Of a stretch of DNA of 64,000 nt, positions 32,970-45,261 are shown in pieces. The notes beneath the pieces are model-generated. The model was not told the DNA's origin, did no database searches, and was given only the letters and a program-made list of their open reading frames with translations. This DNA comes from Saururus chinensis (Eukaryota > Streptophyta > Magnoliopsida > Piperales > Saururaceae), in the NCBI GenBank assembly GCA_035235625.1, contig CP141145.1:20648563-20712562 (forward strand), in the 5' to 3' direction. The position numbers were made by a program, and so were the translations under genes. How positions within the stretch are numbered: position 1 is the stretch's first letter; every line of letters begins with the position of its first letter.

Positions 32970-34308
32970 TGAAAACTAAAAATATTCAAACAAAATCCTC
33001 AGCTACTAATTGAGAGTTTAATATTAGTCTAATTAACCTAATAGATCACCAAAGAGTTCCCTAAAACTAGTGCTTCAAGCAAAGTAAGAATTAAGAGTTT
33101 TGACCTCTTGCATAGAAATTCATTTACTTAGTAGAAACAATAAAAACTTAAACTCTATTTACTTTCATGATCAATCCATCAAACCATCAAATCACAAGCA
33201 TGCAAAATGCCCAAGGATTTAATGTAGAAAACCCAAACTAGGGTGAAAAACCACGGACAACCTAAGAAGACCTCAAATCAATGAACTAGTAAGCAACACC
33301 TCTTACAAGACCAAAAAAACCACCAACCTCTATTGAGATTATAATACAAACTTCTTTTATTTAGACGTCCCCCTCTTTTGTTGTTGGTCGTCAAGTCTTC
33401 TCCTCTAAGTCTTGAAGCTTTTATCTTTCTTATTTAGCCTTTGCCTCCTTTTAGTTCCTCAATTAAAGCTCTTTTTTGTTTGTTGATTTGCCTTGAGACC
33501 CTTCAATCATTCCTTAATGAAGATTCATCTACTCCTCATCATACTCATATGTGTGTGTTGTGCTCTTGTTGTGTTTCTCTAATGTCACAATCACCACGAA
33601 GAATTTTCACTCATAAAACAATAGTGGTTCAAAGAAAATTTAGGAAAAACTACTCATTTTTTTCAACATGAATAATGAATTTTCTCTCTTCAATTTCGTC
33701 CATACATAGCGCTTTTATAGTGTTTTAAGTCGGTTAGTGTAAAAGAATCCAAAGTAAGAAAGGACTTCATTCCAAAATTCATAAACTAGGTAAATTAGGC
33801 TACAAGTGATTGATCATTCAAGTAAGCGATTGATTGATCACTGTCTTTGCCTAAACAAAATTGCCAATCAATCAATCTATTGAAGTAGACAATCGATCAA
33901 CATCTTACCTTAGTTTGATATATGAAAAATAGTCATTAAAAGATCAATCTCTATTATTCATGTGTTCAAAAGTGATCAATTCCTTATGAATAATTTTATA
34001 CATTTTTACCTAGAATGTCTTAAAACTTCCAAAATCACTCAAATAATTTGTTTAGACTTAATTTTAAGTGATTTGTGTACATGAATGTGTGTATCGTACC
34101 TTCAAATCTTCAACACTCAATATAGTATTCATATGTGAACTTTGAAAACACGTGTGCTCATTTTTCAAGTTTTTCAATTCTAAATATGACTTAACCCAAA
34201 CTAAATCTAATCAAACTCTAAAAAATAAAATCGTACATGAAGTTTTGACATTGTATTAATGATCAAAATTAACCAATTACATAATATATGACTTTATATG
34301 TTCTTTCA
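32970..34308 (-). mobile_element. 5' LTR of the nested copia element
   Basis: On the minus strand it starts TGAAAGAACATATAAAG and ends near TTAGTTTTCA. It aligns with the split 3' LTR (segments at 14850, 22887 and 25288) and with the plus-strand LTR at 61718-63030. TATA box CTATAAAAGC (33711-33720). The palindrome cluster GTGATTGATCATTCAA, GCGATTGATTGATCAC and CAATCGATC lies at 33806-33902, about 85 bp upstream. It is the most complete copy of this LTR in the window and shows what was lost at the 15071/22887 junction. Confidence 0.85.
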
Positions 34309-34806
34309 TAGGTCACTGAAGAAACAATTCATTCTTCATCCTTGGTAGATATTCGGGGTTGATCAAGCACTAGTGAATGAATGGAAGATGACAACGTGTC
34401 ATTGAGATTGGTCTTGCATGAAGTTGGAGTCTAGGTTTTCAAGTAAATCAATGGATATTGTACTTTTGAGAAGGTGATTCTTGTACAAAAAAATCTACTC
34501 TATAATAAATAATTTACATGGCCATGAGAGGTCTCATGGTTTTTTATCCTATTTGAGGTTTTCCAAGTTAAAATGATGTGTTTGATTTGTTTGTTCATGA
34601 AGGTTTGAATGTTTGAGTATCTTGATGAATGGTTTAATAATTTGGGGATATTTGTTAATGACATATCAAAGTTTTTTTTTATGAAGCTCTAGTTCATTAC
34701 ATTGGTTCCTTGGGAATTTGCAATTTAATGGAAAAAAACTGTGAGCAATTGTGCTAAATTCCTTCTACCACCTTTGAGTAAATTTGACAGAAAATAAAAT
34801 AACATA
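34309..34806. other. Unassigned sequence between two LTRs
   Basis: No coding region or repeat match seen. It includes a GGTCTCATGGTTTTTTATCC region and a weak resemblance to copia LTR U5 words. It probably belongs to an older element split by the copia insertion. Confidence 0.3.
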
Positions 34807-36862
34807 TGTGACATCCGTAATTTCTGAAGAGAATTCTCGAACCTTTTAAATTATAACATTATAGAGTAAATTACTCAAGAAAGTAGTAACAGTGATCAGT
34901 AAAGAAGATATGGAAATTCTTATTTATATTACAGATCAGAGTTCTGTCATTAAGGCATCGATATGTCAATGAACCCGCTAGGGAAACACTATTTTCACTG
35001 TCAGCAAGGTTTGACATTTCAATGAACCTACTGATGAAAAAATAATTCCTTTGTTGGTGAGGTTTGACGTGTTGATGGACTTGCCGATGAAGCTCTATTT
35101 CCTATGTCGGCAAGGTTTGACATGTCGATAGACTCACTGTTGAAGCCTTATTTTCTTTGTTGACAGGGTTAGATGCATCGGTGACCCTAGAACCAATATA
35201 CCAACAGTTGCAAAACTGCAAGTGAATTGGTTTCAAATAGTTTTTAGAGTCGGTTAAGCACCAAGATTCAGTTTTTAGACTTCCGTATAAATCCCTTTGA
35301 TGAAAATTTGACCAAAATCTAGTAGACTTTCTAACTTTGGAGGAGAACAGTGGGTTAGGGCAAGTCAAAGTTTTGGAGAAGGAAGTAAGAATTGGATTTG
35401 TGGAGATCTCTTCATTGTTTGATCAGAGGTCAAATTGTTAACATAAAACTGTGAAACTAAAACAAGAAATTCATGTTGATAAATGATGATAGAGTAATAT
35501 ATGTTTTAAATTTAAATTTAACCATTAATAAATGATATGCTTTGTTGTTCATGATATTTATAAATCATGTATGGATATTTCATGTTATATTGTGGAATAT
35601 CCTTCTAATCTCTCCATGTGATAGTTAAGGATTAAATTAAAGTTGATTAATGATATTTGATTCCATAAAGTTATTTTTATGATGATATATGATCATGTAT
35701 TTTCCCCCTTTCATTGGTGCATTTGTCGATGTGTCGATGATGCTATTGATGTGAGAAGAAGAATATTGAACAATACCGGTGAACCTAGGGCACATTGGTG
35801 TTTTACCAATGTATTATGACAGTGATGTCAATGTGTCAATGAAGACGTTGGTGAGGATGATTCTCCTATTTGTTCCAGTATAGACAAGAGATTGGACACA
35901 TCAATGAGTAACCAATGGTCATCGGTGACTTAGTCTACATGTAGATGAGTCCACCGACAACAAGTCAGATTTAGGTATTTTTAGCAAGAATTGCTATGAA
36001 TGCTAGGCTATTATTATGAGAAGTAATAACATCTTTTTTGATCCATGAATTGCAATATATATGATGATGTGATGACTTATAATTGGATACATGTACCCTT
36101 GTGTGTAAATATCCTTATAATGGATCACATCCCAAGCTGATGTCTTTTGGCGTAAGAGGTTGGAGGAACCCTGAGTGCCTTGGCTCCTCAACTGAGTCTT
36201 TAACTAGGTAAATAGAAAGGGTTTAGTATGAAATAAGACAATGGTTTTCCGTTTATCTAAGGATGAGAGTTATGTAGAATGACTTCTCTGGCACGGGAGT
36301 CGTATTTTAATAAACTAGAGCATTAAAAGATGATTGGTCCCGTGTAGTGCAATAAAGGAGGTTACAATAATTATGGAAGTTAGAACTTCAACTACATGGG
36401 TCCATGAGCCCCTATGGGCTTTAGCTTTATGGTGTGGATGGAGCGGGTATACTTTAGAGTACTTGATGTCCGAATGTATGTAGTTTATAGTCTAGTGAGG
36501 CAAGGCTATACTCTTAGACTTGGCTACCGAGTTATAGAGACCCTTTGACTTACACTTAAGAAGTTGGAAATTTTTGAGTGAGAGTCACGTGAATATTTGT
36601 TATGCTTTTGAGGATTAAAGTATAGTATTCTTTGAAATAAAATTTATGTTGGTTACTCTACTTATTCTTTTCGAATGCTATTGTGAAATAATTTTTGAAG
36701 GTATTATAGTTCTTGTTTAGTCATCCCACTAGGTATATTCTTATACTTAACATCCGTTTTAATACAGAATATTTTGTCTTGGATTTGACAAATGAGTTCA
36801 AAATATTTTGTTTTTGTTAATTTTAATTTGAAAATGAATTGAGAAAAATATGGGGTGTGACA
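34807..36862 (+). mobile_element. Solo LTR (family H, copy 2)
   Basis: It starts TGTGACATCCGTAATTTCTG and ends ATATGGGGTGTGACA. Flanks ACATA (34802-34806) and ATATA (36863-36867) form a 5-bp duplication with one mismatch. It is the inverted relative of 23111-25287. It contains a tandem array near its 5' end (34953-35195) and repeated GTCGATGTGTCGATG words at 35725-35900. No ORF is credible. Confidence 0.78.
34953..35195 (+). repeat. 53-bp tandem array in LTR H2
   Basis: About four and a half units of the form GTCGGCAAGGTTTGACATGT, then CGATGGACTCRCTGATGAAG, then CYYTATTTYCTTTGT. The period is close to 53 bp. Each unit contains a GACATGTCGA-like near-palindrome, so the array sets regularly spaced palindromes in the upstream half of the LTR. 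Confidence 0.75.
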
Positions 36863-37560
36863 ATATACGAGCCACTGATCCGACCCCCACCTCCACCCGC
36901 CTACATGAGCCAGTTTTGGATGCCTCCGGTAGCCCACTATCCCCCTCCTTTTCCCCTTTTAGCCATGCATGCAGGTTGCTTGTGGGCATTTTAAGGTAAA
37001 GGCATCATCTTTGCACCGCCCGACCATTGACTAGCATCATCCCTGAAATGATCTAACCACCAGCCTCCTCCTCCACCTCTCCCCCATCATTCAACACCTA
37101 CCCACACTCTCAGCCTCTCTTTTTCGCAATCGTCGATGTGAAATCGCCACCACCGGGTACTATCTGTAGGTGATTTTGGCTTCTTAGAGTCGGCCGAGTG
37201 CTTCTCAACTGTCGATTGGCCTCCATTTTGTTCACCCTCATCTCCAGTGCACCTTCAAAAGGCGACTCTTCTCTTTGCTGCCACTTGTGCACTACTGTGG
37301 ACTACAAATTTTACCACCCACTTTTCAGCCATACCCATGTCTTACTAGGTGACTACCTTTAGCATTCCCTAGCTAACCCTGAGACAAAAGTTCTCTCTTG
37401 ATTAGGCGATGCCTTTGGCTTTCAAGTCCGATGCTAATGTCACCATATGTCAGAGCATAAGCATTCTTATGTCATGTATTAACTTATTATTGTGATCAAA
37501 ACATTGTCATGAAATGTGTATTTTTTAGTCTATTTATAGTTTGGAGATGGGTTTTTGATG
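36863..37560. other. C-rich unassigned segment
   Basis: The composition differs sharply from the surroundings: CCACCTCC, CCGCC and CCCCCTCC words around 36885-37130. It might be a captured gene piece or older unique DNA, but no reading frame longer than about 77 codons runs through it and I recognise no domain. Confidence 0.3.
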
Positions 37561-39175
37561 GTGGAACAAAAAGAAGACTTAAATACATGTTTTCATAAAG
37601 TAAAAGCATATATACACATCACTTTCACAACTTTAGAGTAAAAGAGACCTTAGGTGAAAGAATAGTGAAGTTTAGATATTTAGAAGGTGAAATCGATTGG
37701 TTTTGTAGAGAAATCGATCGACACTTGAAATCTCTGTGTAAAATGAATCCAAGAGTTAGCGATCAAATGACTTGATGAAGCACTCAATCATTTGAAGAGT
37801 CATGAGTGATGCACTGAAATAATGTTCAATAAAATATTTTCAAATTTCAAATTGTAATCCTATTTTGGGTTAATTCATTGCTGATTTGGGCTATTTATGT
37901 TTTGAATAGGTTAGTTGGACCTTAATTGAGACAGACTTCAATAGGATCCAACAGGAAGAGGAAGTGAAACCCAACTACCCAAAGCTATTTAAAAGTCAAG
38001 AATGGGTTTTTAATAGTCTAAACATGCATGGAATGGTTGAACACAACCTTGTGGACCCATTGGATTTGAGATTTGCATCAAGAGAACTAAATTAGGAAAG
38101 AAGCCGATTCGGACATATTTACACAATTATAATATTTTGACAATATCTTTCTATGTATAATTTGGATTGATATGATTCTGGTGGTCTTGAAAAGAAGACT
38201 TCTGTGACTACATTTGTTATTTCAGGAAGCAATTCCACATTCCGAAGATATATAGGTCAAATTTGGCATGCAAATGGACAGCTAGTAAACTAACCCAAGG
38301 CTAGCACATGGAGAATATTTTCATTGGTTGTGATTGATATACATAAGGAAAGATAATGAGGCTGATTGGATAACTAAAGTAATATTCAAAGATAATTATT
38401 TACTAAATAAATTATTAATTTATGTAATTGATTTAGAATCTAATCATTGCCAATGAAGTAACTAATCATGCAATTAATCAGGATGCAATCTAGAGATATG
38501 ATTTCACTTTTCTCTTTAAAGAAACCCCTTCTATTCCTATAAAAAGAGGGGTGGATGTGATAGAGGCATCATTCCCACCTCCTTGGAGCCCTCTTCCCTT
38601 ATTTGTTTCTCTCATTTTGTTTTTAGTTTTATTGTAATGACTTTCTAAGCTCTCAAGCTAAAGCTAGGAATGAAGCTTGTACTTGATGTTTAATAGATAC
38701 TTTGATTCAAGTAAGTTCTTTATCATTTTAATTTGATGTTTTATATTTAAGGAGTTTATAATCTATATAATTATTTGATTCGGCGTTGACGAAAGACATG
38801 CCGAATGCTTATAATTCCCTGTGATTATATACTTAATGCTTTCACATAGTAAACAATTAATTACTATTGTTCTATTTCAAATTTCTTTAAAAGATAAATT
38901 TTTTGATTGAGGCAAATTTTTATTTGATCTTAATTGAGTTATCATTGGAATCAAATACACATTAGTGATTTATTACAAGTGGATTTTCAATGCCATAGCA
39001 CTTTCTCTTATTCTCTATTTTACCTTCCTTCTCTATTCTATTCTCTTCGTAATAGTTTTCTTTGTCACACAAGGCTTTCCTTGTGGATCGACCTTATTTA
39101 CTTTAGTTGACAAGTAAAAAATAAATATAAACTAGACTACTTCATAGTCTTAGTTTGGACGTAACAACAATGAGG
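37561..39175 (+). mobile_element. Probable Athila/Tat-like LTR remnant
   Basis: It has a TATA box CCTATAAAAAGAGG (38537-38550), a CT-rich leader, and a right part with CTTGTGGATCGACCTTATTTAC and TTGACAAGTAAAAAATAAA. I associate these with the end of plant Tat/Athila LTRs. Palindromes AATCGATTGG and AATCGATCGAC (37692-37723) lie far upstream. The start is uncertain and no target duplication was identified. Confidence 0.4.
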
Positions 39176-40577
39176 AAAAATACAGGACTGTGGAAATAAT
39201 CGATCGCTGGAGTGGCAAGTTGCCAAAATTTAAGATTTTCCGGTTTTGTTACAATTCTAGCTTAGAGATCTTTTCCTTTTCGGGTTTGTGAGTCTATGAA
39301 AAGAGATTAAAACATGATAGAGGAAGAGAGAAGACTTAGAAGACTTTGAGAACCTGTGTGGAGTCTCTTCAATAGAGTTTTGAGAGAGTTACCTTTTGAA
39401 TTGAAAGAATCTCTAAAGGAAGGATAGGGCCAACCATTCATTGTATGCCTATTCCGCTCAGTTTCCATAAATCGAAAAGAGTGATTTGAGGTGAGAAAAG
39501 AGCTCAAAACACATTGAAGCTTATCGTTGAGAAGTTTAAGTGAATAGAAGATTCATTCCAAGGGGGAGATGAAAGATCTATGTTGATTTAGAGAGCACAA
39601 AGAAGAAGAAGATCAAGTGATGGCCGGTAAACAACCAAGAAGTGGTTGATTAAAATTTCAAGAATGGTGTAAAGATCTAGCCGATTTGAAGAAAAATAAG
39701 GAGTTTTTTTTCTATGTAATCGGTAATTATGTAATTTTAAGTTTACATAGTGCATAGTTAATTTAGATAGAGTGTCTTGTGGTTTTTTCTTGGTTGGATT
39801 TGGAGGAAAAAATTATTGTGTGTTTTGGTTGCTGATTTGATTATAAATTTATCATTAGAACATATTGGAATTAGGAATGTTGATTTGAACAAATTCTAGG
39901 TATATTTTGTTTAAAGGGGAAAAATAAGTCTTGTAACTTAATTGCGAGTTAGAAGCACTATATTTTCTCGGTTTGTTTATGTCACACACATAGTCCAACA
40001 AACTATCACCACCATCTTGTGGTTGCTATTAGACTTGTGTGGACAATGAACTAGTGGACTTTGAGCATGCAATTTCATAATAACATGCATTGTATGTTTG
40101 AAGCATGATATGATTATATGACGAGACATTTATGTCATATGCATGTTATAAGTTGAATGACAAATTATGGTATGTTAGTATGACAAATGATAAGCATTGG
40201 TTTGATGGATTGCTAGTATGTATGTGTGATGAATTAGGAGTATGTTGGATGTATGTGTAATGGATTGCATGTTATATTAGATTGGTTAGATTTTGGTATG
40301 GATGTGGCTGTGTGTGTATAATGTCGTTGGGTGTATGAATGATGGGTTAAGGTTGGTTTGGAAGAGATCAAACGTTAGAGTAGCGAGTAGAAGAGTTCAA
40401 GGTGTTGTGAGTAGGTAAACTTAGGATTTGAAGTTTGACTAGAGGATTGTAACATAGCGAGTATTAAGAGCATAATTATACTAGTATAATGTATGCATTA
40501 TGAACTTAAACATAATAAAAATAAATCAATAGTAAGAGTTTTAGACTTTAGTTAGTTTAGATAGATTGAGTTAGATT
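39176..40577. other. Unassigned, probably old retroelement DNA
   Basis: AATAATCGATCGCTGG (39198-39213) is a single copy of the LTR palindrome type. A purine-rich transcript-like stretch follows (39300-39700) and a region of TATGTTAGTATGACAAATGA-like words (40080-40350). There is no credible ORF; the 66-codon minus frame at 39307-39507 is chance. Confidence 0.3.
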
Positions 40578-41311
40578 CATGGAAGGCAGTATCGATATGG
40601 ATAACAGTATCGATGATTGTAGATGACAGTATCAATGATCATGGATATGGGTACGCACCGAAACAATTGTAAACCCTTTGATGTATATAAAAAAATATTA
40701 TAACTAATAATATTTCATTATAATATTTCATTTAGAATATGATAATACAACAGAAGGTCATATCAACTGATATGAGTGCTTTAAAATTATTTTATTTTAG
40801 AACCATACACTTTACTCCCCTTGTTCTCTACAAACTATTATTCCTTCTGTCCCATATCAAGTGCTTTGAAATTAATTTATTTTGGAATCAAATAATATAT
40901 TTAATATGAGTCACATGAATATTATTGAGAAACTTATACGGTAGATGTTTAAGTAAATGCATAATTGTGGAGCACTATATTTAAAAAATAATTATGTAAA
41001 CTATATAGACCCACCTATAATAATCTTATATATTTTTAATTTTTTTTAATATAATAAAAATATTGTCATCTTTAAACCTTCGAAGAGGTTGAATTTGAGT
41101 TATGTTTTTTGAAGAAAAAAATAATATTTTTTTTAAAAAATTAATTTTAAAATAAAAAAATTAATAAAATATTAAAGTATCGATATGTATCTGCTGTATT
41201 GATACGATACAACTAATATATATCAAAAATATGAGTAGAGGGAGTATCGCTCCTTATACCATATCGATATCGACCGATATAGACCCGTATCAATTGATAC
41301 AACCTTCCATG
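40578..41311. mobile_element. TATCGAT-rich terminal-inverted-repeat element, copy 1
   Basis: Ends are CATGGAAGGCAGTATCGAT and, reverse-complemented, CATGGAAGGTTGTATCAAT (three mismatches in 19). Subterminal regions carry many direct and inverted TATCGAT/GATACGA words; the centre is very AT-rich and non-coding. A second copy in the same orientation is at 49799-50550. At 734 bp without an ORF it fits a non-autonomous DNA transposon. No clear target duplication was found, so the superfamily is open. Confidence 0.7.
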
Positions 41312-41394
41312 GTTATATGTTCTATTTCTACCTGATGATTACTCGGTTGTAGTGTCGTGGGTTGTGGTGCTTACCTTCCTAAGTTGTTATCTTA

Positions 41395-41686
41395 GTGTTA
41401 TATTTAAGTTAGCCTAGAAGTTTATGATCTTAGTGTTGTATTTAAGCTAGCCTAGACGTTTATGAACTCCATAGCCTAAAGACTATTTACAATTCAATCA
41501 GTCACCTAGCCACTTGATGACTGCCAACCTGCTTAATGAGTCTATTCTCGTGGGAAGAGAGGATTTAAGCTAGCATAGACGTTTATGAAATCTATAGACT
41601 AAAGACTATTAACAATTCAATCAGTCACCTAGCTACTTGATGACTGCCAACCTGCTTAATGAGTCTATTCTCGTGGGAAGAGAGGA
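41395..41686 (+). repeat. 123-bp tandem duplication
   Basis: Two units, 41441-41563 and 41564-41686, are nearly identical: TTTAAGCTAGCCTAGACGTT through CGTGGGAAGAGAGGA. A partial, more diverged third unit lies to the left (41399-41440). The high identity points to a fairly young duplication. Confidence 0.9.
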
Positions 41687-41719
41687 TAGAGCCATTGACA
41701 AGCTATGAGTCTAACAAAA

Positions 41720-42105
41720 AATATTTGGTCATGATTATTGGCCTCCACCACCCTTATGTTCGTGTTGTGTATATAGTGGAAATGGATCCACCAAACTCAC
41801 AAGGAGTCTTTACCAGAAAAGAGCTTCCAAACCAGTTTGGAAAGAGAAGCAGAACGCAATTTTCCATTGATCGGGCACCTCTTCTTTTGGATAGCAAACA
41901 TCTTCCATGGAAGGGGATAAAAACTCTTCTTAGCATCGGATCCAAACCATAAGAATCTAGCCATCAACATCTTAGTATGCATCCCAACACCAGCGGGGAT
42001 GAAAAAGAAAAGAGACCAGAGACCAATCAAGTTGCATACTTGTGAGAACAAATTTAATGACCTCGAGTCAACCAACACTGGAGAGCAATCACCCTTCAAC
42101 CTACC
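41720..42105 (-). pseudogene. LINE reverse-transcriptase C-terminal fragment
   Basis: Minus-strand reading (longest open piece 42099-41797) has SLFFFIPAGVGMHTKMLMAR, FLWFGSDAKKSFYPLPWKM and LSKLVWKLFSGKDSL, then WIHFHYIYNTNIRV after a stop. This is the region following the RT domain in plant L1-type LINEs (RRFLW.G...KK...AW, K.LWKLLSGKDSLWVRW). Only this piece is present, 5'- and 3'-truncated with one stop. It directly abuts the 123-bp tandem duplication. Confidence 0.8.
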
Positions 42106-43320
42106 AAAGCAGATAATTATTTATTTATTTCAACTAAATTACTGCTGTTTACTCCATAGAGAATCCTAGCCAGCCAATTAAATTCACACAATTTTTTAGC
42201 AGATTTCTTATCTTGAGTTTTAAAATATTGTTCCGAACACTATTGATGGAGGCTACTTTTTACTGCGTACCCAAAATATAGAAGATTGGCATATTGAATT
42301 GAAAGTTGCAACAATGTCTCACGTCCCCACAAATGAGAAATTCTAGTTATTTCTAAAAAAATATTAATTATCCTCATCATTTCCTAGTCAATCACTCATT
42401 ACCTCCCATACATTCAAAACTAAAATACCTATCCACTCTTCCTTCCCCTAAGCACATGTTAGAGTTGCGGCCGTTGTCGGCAGATGGGACACCAAAATCC
42501 TCTTATACACAAGAATAATTTTCTTGCCCGTCGACCCTTGTATAGATTGACATCTCTTTGGTTGGTGGGGGGTGATCCGGGGAGTTCCCCTCTGGCTTCG
42601 GATAGTCCTGGTTCCATAGAGAGAAAATGAGTTTTTTTCTGGCTTTGGCTAGACTTGACAGGAGCCAGAGAGGAGCTCCTCTATGACCCCTGGTCAGATT
42701 TTGCTTGAAGCCAAAACAAAGAGGCTTTGGCTCTAGCCAAAATCTGGCTAGAGCTAGAGATAGAGAAGAGCTTCTCTAATCTGGCCAGTGCAAGAGATGA
42801 GCTCTCCTTGGCAGCCAAGTGGCAAAGGGGATAAGGCGGGGGGAGGGAGAGCAGATCTATGGAAAAAAGATGTTAGTGCCGCATCGTACTAATAACTTGT
42901 CACGGACCTAGTCTGAACACCTTTGTAAATATATTGTCAATATATTTTAATGTCTTTCTTTATATTTTTATGTATTTTTTTTATTTTTATGTAGAGCCAC
43001 TTTGTTTGCCTCTTTAGCAATCCTTATAAGTACCGCACGATAACTTTTTCATCGAGTAGGGCCGTGACAAACTGCTATTATGCCAGCATGGCAAAGTAAA
43101 AATAGGGTGAATACTTTTTTAAGTAATATAAGAAATGTTTTGTAAATAGGGTAAAAATATTTATAGGGTGGCAATAGCATTTTGTAAAAGCTTATGTCAT
43201 AAAATTTTATATTTATTTTAGAAGGTTAACTTTTATTATTCTCTCTATCCTAAATTAATAATTTTATTTAATTTATTTAAAAAAATTAAATATAACTATT
43301 AATGTAAAATAGAAAGAGTA
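42106..43320. other. Unassigned sequence with a GGCTTTGGCTCTAGCC-type repeat patch
   Basis: Most of this has no recognisable content. Between about 42590 and 42800 it contains many direct and inverted copies of CTGGCTTTGGCTAG/CTAGCCAAAATCTGG and GGAGCTCCTCT. Together they could fold into an imperfect stem, as in a decayed MITE. No clear termini or duplication were found. Confidence 0.3.
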
Positions 43321-45260
43321 TTTTTTATAAGCAATAACTCACACACCTTTAACATATTATGTTTATGCATGGATTCAACCCAGGAGCTCTTCCCAAAGGA
43401 AATTTTTTTTAATGTTCCCCACTTATCATAAGGCCAACATAAGGAATATATAAGAGTCATTTATTTACGAAATCAATGGCACATATGTTAATACATACCA
43501 TTTATTTAAAATATCAACTATTCCTAAAAGTTCCTTTACTCTGGGGCTTATGGTAAATAGAGAGCATAAAAATCTTCTTTCGTATGAAGGGTGAGATCCA
43601 ACCAAACACAATAGATCTGCAACAAGCAAGTTATGTCCGACATAAGTCTTACTTGCCGCCTCTGTTGGACAAAAGGAAAAATAAGCCGCCTTATGTGGTA
43701 GAGACTTAGAGATAAGATTTGACTTTGGCTGATCAAAAAATAGGCTTTATATCAAATTGTGTGGGCAAAATTCCTCTATAGATTGGACTCCTACTAAATT
43801 CCTGATCTAGATGAGGTAATACTTATGGTCATCTGGGTCCCATCTATATCCCTTACAACCAACATGGCACGAGCAATTCGCACATTGACAGTACGATAGA
43901 TTGGTTAAACAGTAAAAGAAACTGAAGTGGATTTTGTGGACCCTCACTAGAATTCTTTTACGTAGTCGTCTGGGTCCTCCTGTCCCCCGGAAGCTATCTC
44001 TTTCAAGGAGTCAAAGTGACAAGTGATAAAGTAAATAATCTTTCATGTTAGTCACTTATCCTCTCCTGCGAGGTGCTGACTCTTTGAGGTTTTACTTTAT
44101 GCAAATTTCTCACTTATCCGCATGGAGGAAATGATGGATCTTTTGAGCACTTCATTTTTATAATAGTGCGAGTATTTTACAAAAATAACCATTAATTATA
44201 TAATATTTATTAAAATATCACTATTTTTTAAGTTTTTCTAAAAATAGCCCTGCCAACAAGTTAACCTCACGCATGTGATAAAAAATATCTAAAATATCCC
44301 TTTGGTTTTTTCTTTTTCATTCCACAATATTATCTTTCTTATGCCATTTTCTCCAGCTCGAGTTCTTCCGGCTTTGCCACCAGCTCTATCTCCAACTCCA
44401 AGGCCTCTACCTCTAGCTCCTTCACTTCCTTTTTCACCGTTTTTTCTTCCTCCACTACCACCACAATTTCCTTTTCCTCTTCTACCATCACCACCACCTC
44501 CTCCATCACCTCTTAAAATCCATCATCACTACTTCCTCCATCACCTCTTACTCTTCCTTCTTTAAATTCCAATATGACTGACCACAAACTAGCTGATAGT
44601 TATTTAAAAATTTAGTTTTTTTTACAAGTTCCAATCTTAAAACACGAACCTCTATATATGTTCAATCGATAGTCGACAATCGACAACATACCAAAGGGAA
44701 GAGTATTTTATGCCCCCCCTGACAATGAGCCAGTCAAATGTTTCGCATAGGAGCTATTGATATTTAAGATCAATGGCACACATGCTAGTGTATATTAGCA
44801 TCATTATCACTTACACTGATATGCATTAGCGTGTGCGCCGTCGATCTTGTAGATGAATTGTTCCCATGTATAGCTTATGCTGGGATTATTGTTAGTGAGG
44901 AGGAGGAAAAACTCTTCCCATACTAAGTGACTATATCTCCCTTAATGTATGCAATAAATAGTTAAAAATAATAATAATCAAGAAGGTTTCAAACACATAG
45001 ATGTTGACTATAGTTGTTATGTGTCTGTAAAATGGGTTGTTGACACTAGAGAAGGAGACTAGCAAAGCTAAAAAAGGAGGCCACCAATGTCGCGCTCCAT
45101 ATTCTCTTATGTCGGTAATCTCTTTCTTCTTTAGTGTTGGTGACATTTTCCTTCTCCGACACTAATGATCGCTTTCTTAAACATTGACAACCAATTTTAC
45201 TAACATGTGACAATTGACAGTCGATGATAAATGCCAATTTTATCCATTTTATATGTTGTT
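43321..45260. other. Unassigned AT-rich sequence with a CT-rich block
   Basis: No gene is supported. The CT-rich run at 44300-44570 yields a proline- and leucine-only reading frame (87 codons), which is compositional. Elsewhere only short chance frames are seen. Confidence 0.35.
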
Positions 45261-45261
45261 T

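Noticed and set aside
44302..44565. Proline-rich 87-codon ORF
   Set aside because: It is a CT-rich low-complexity strip; proline and leucine only, no signal or domain.
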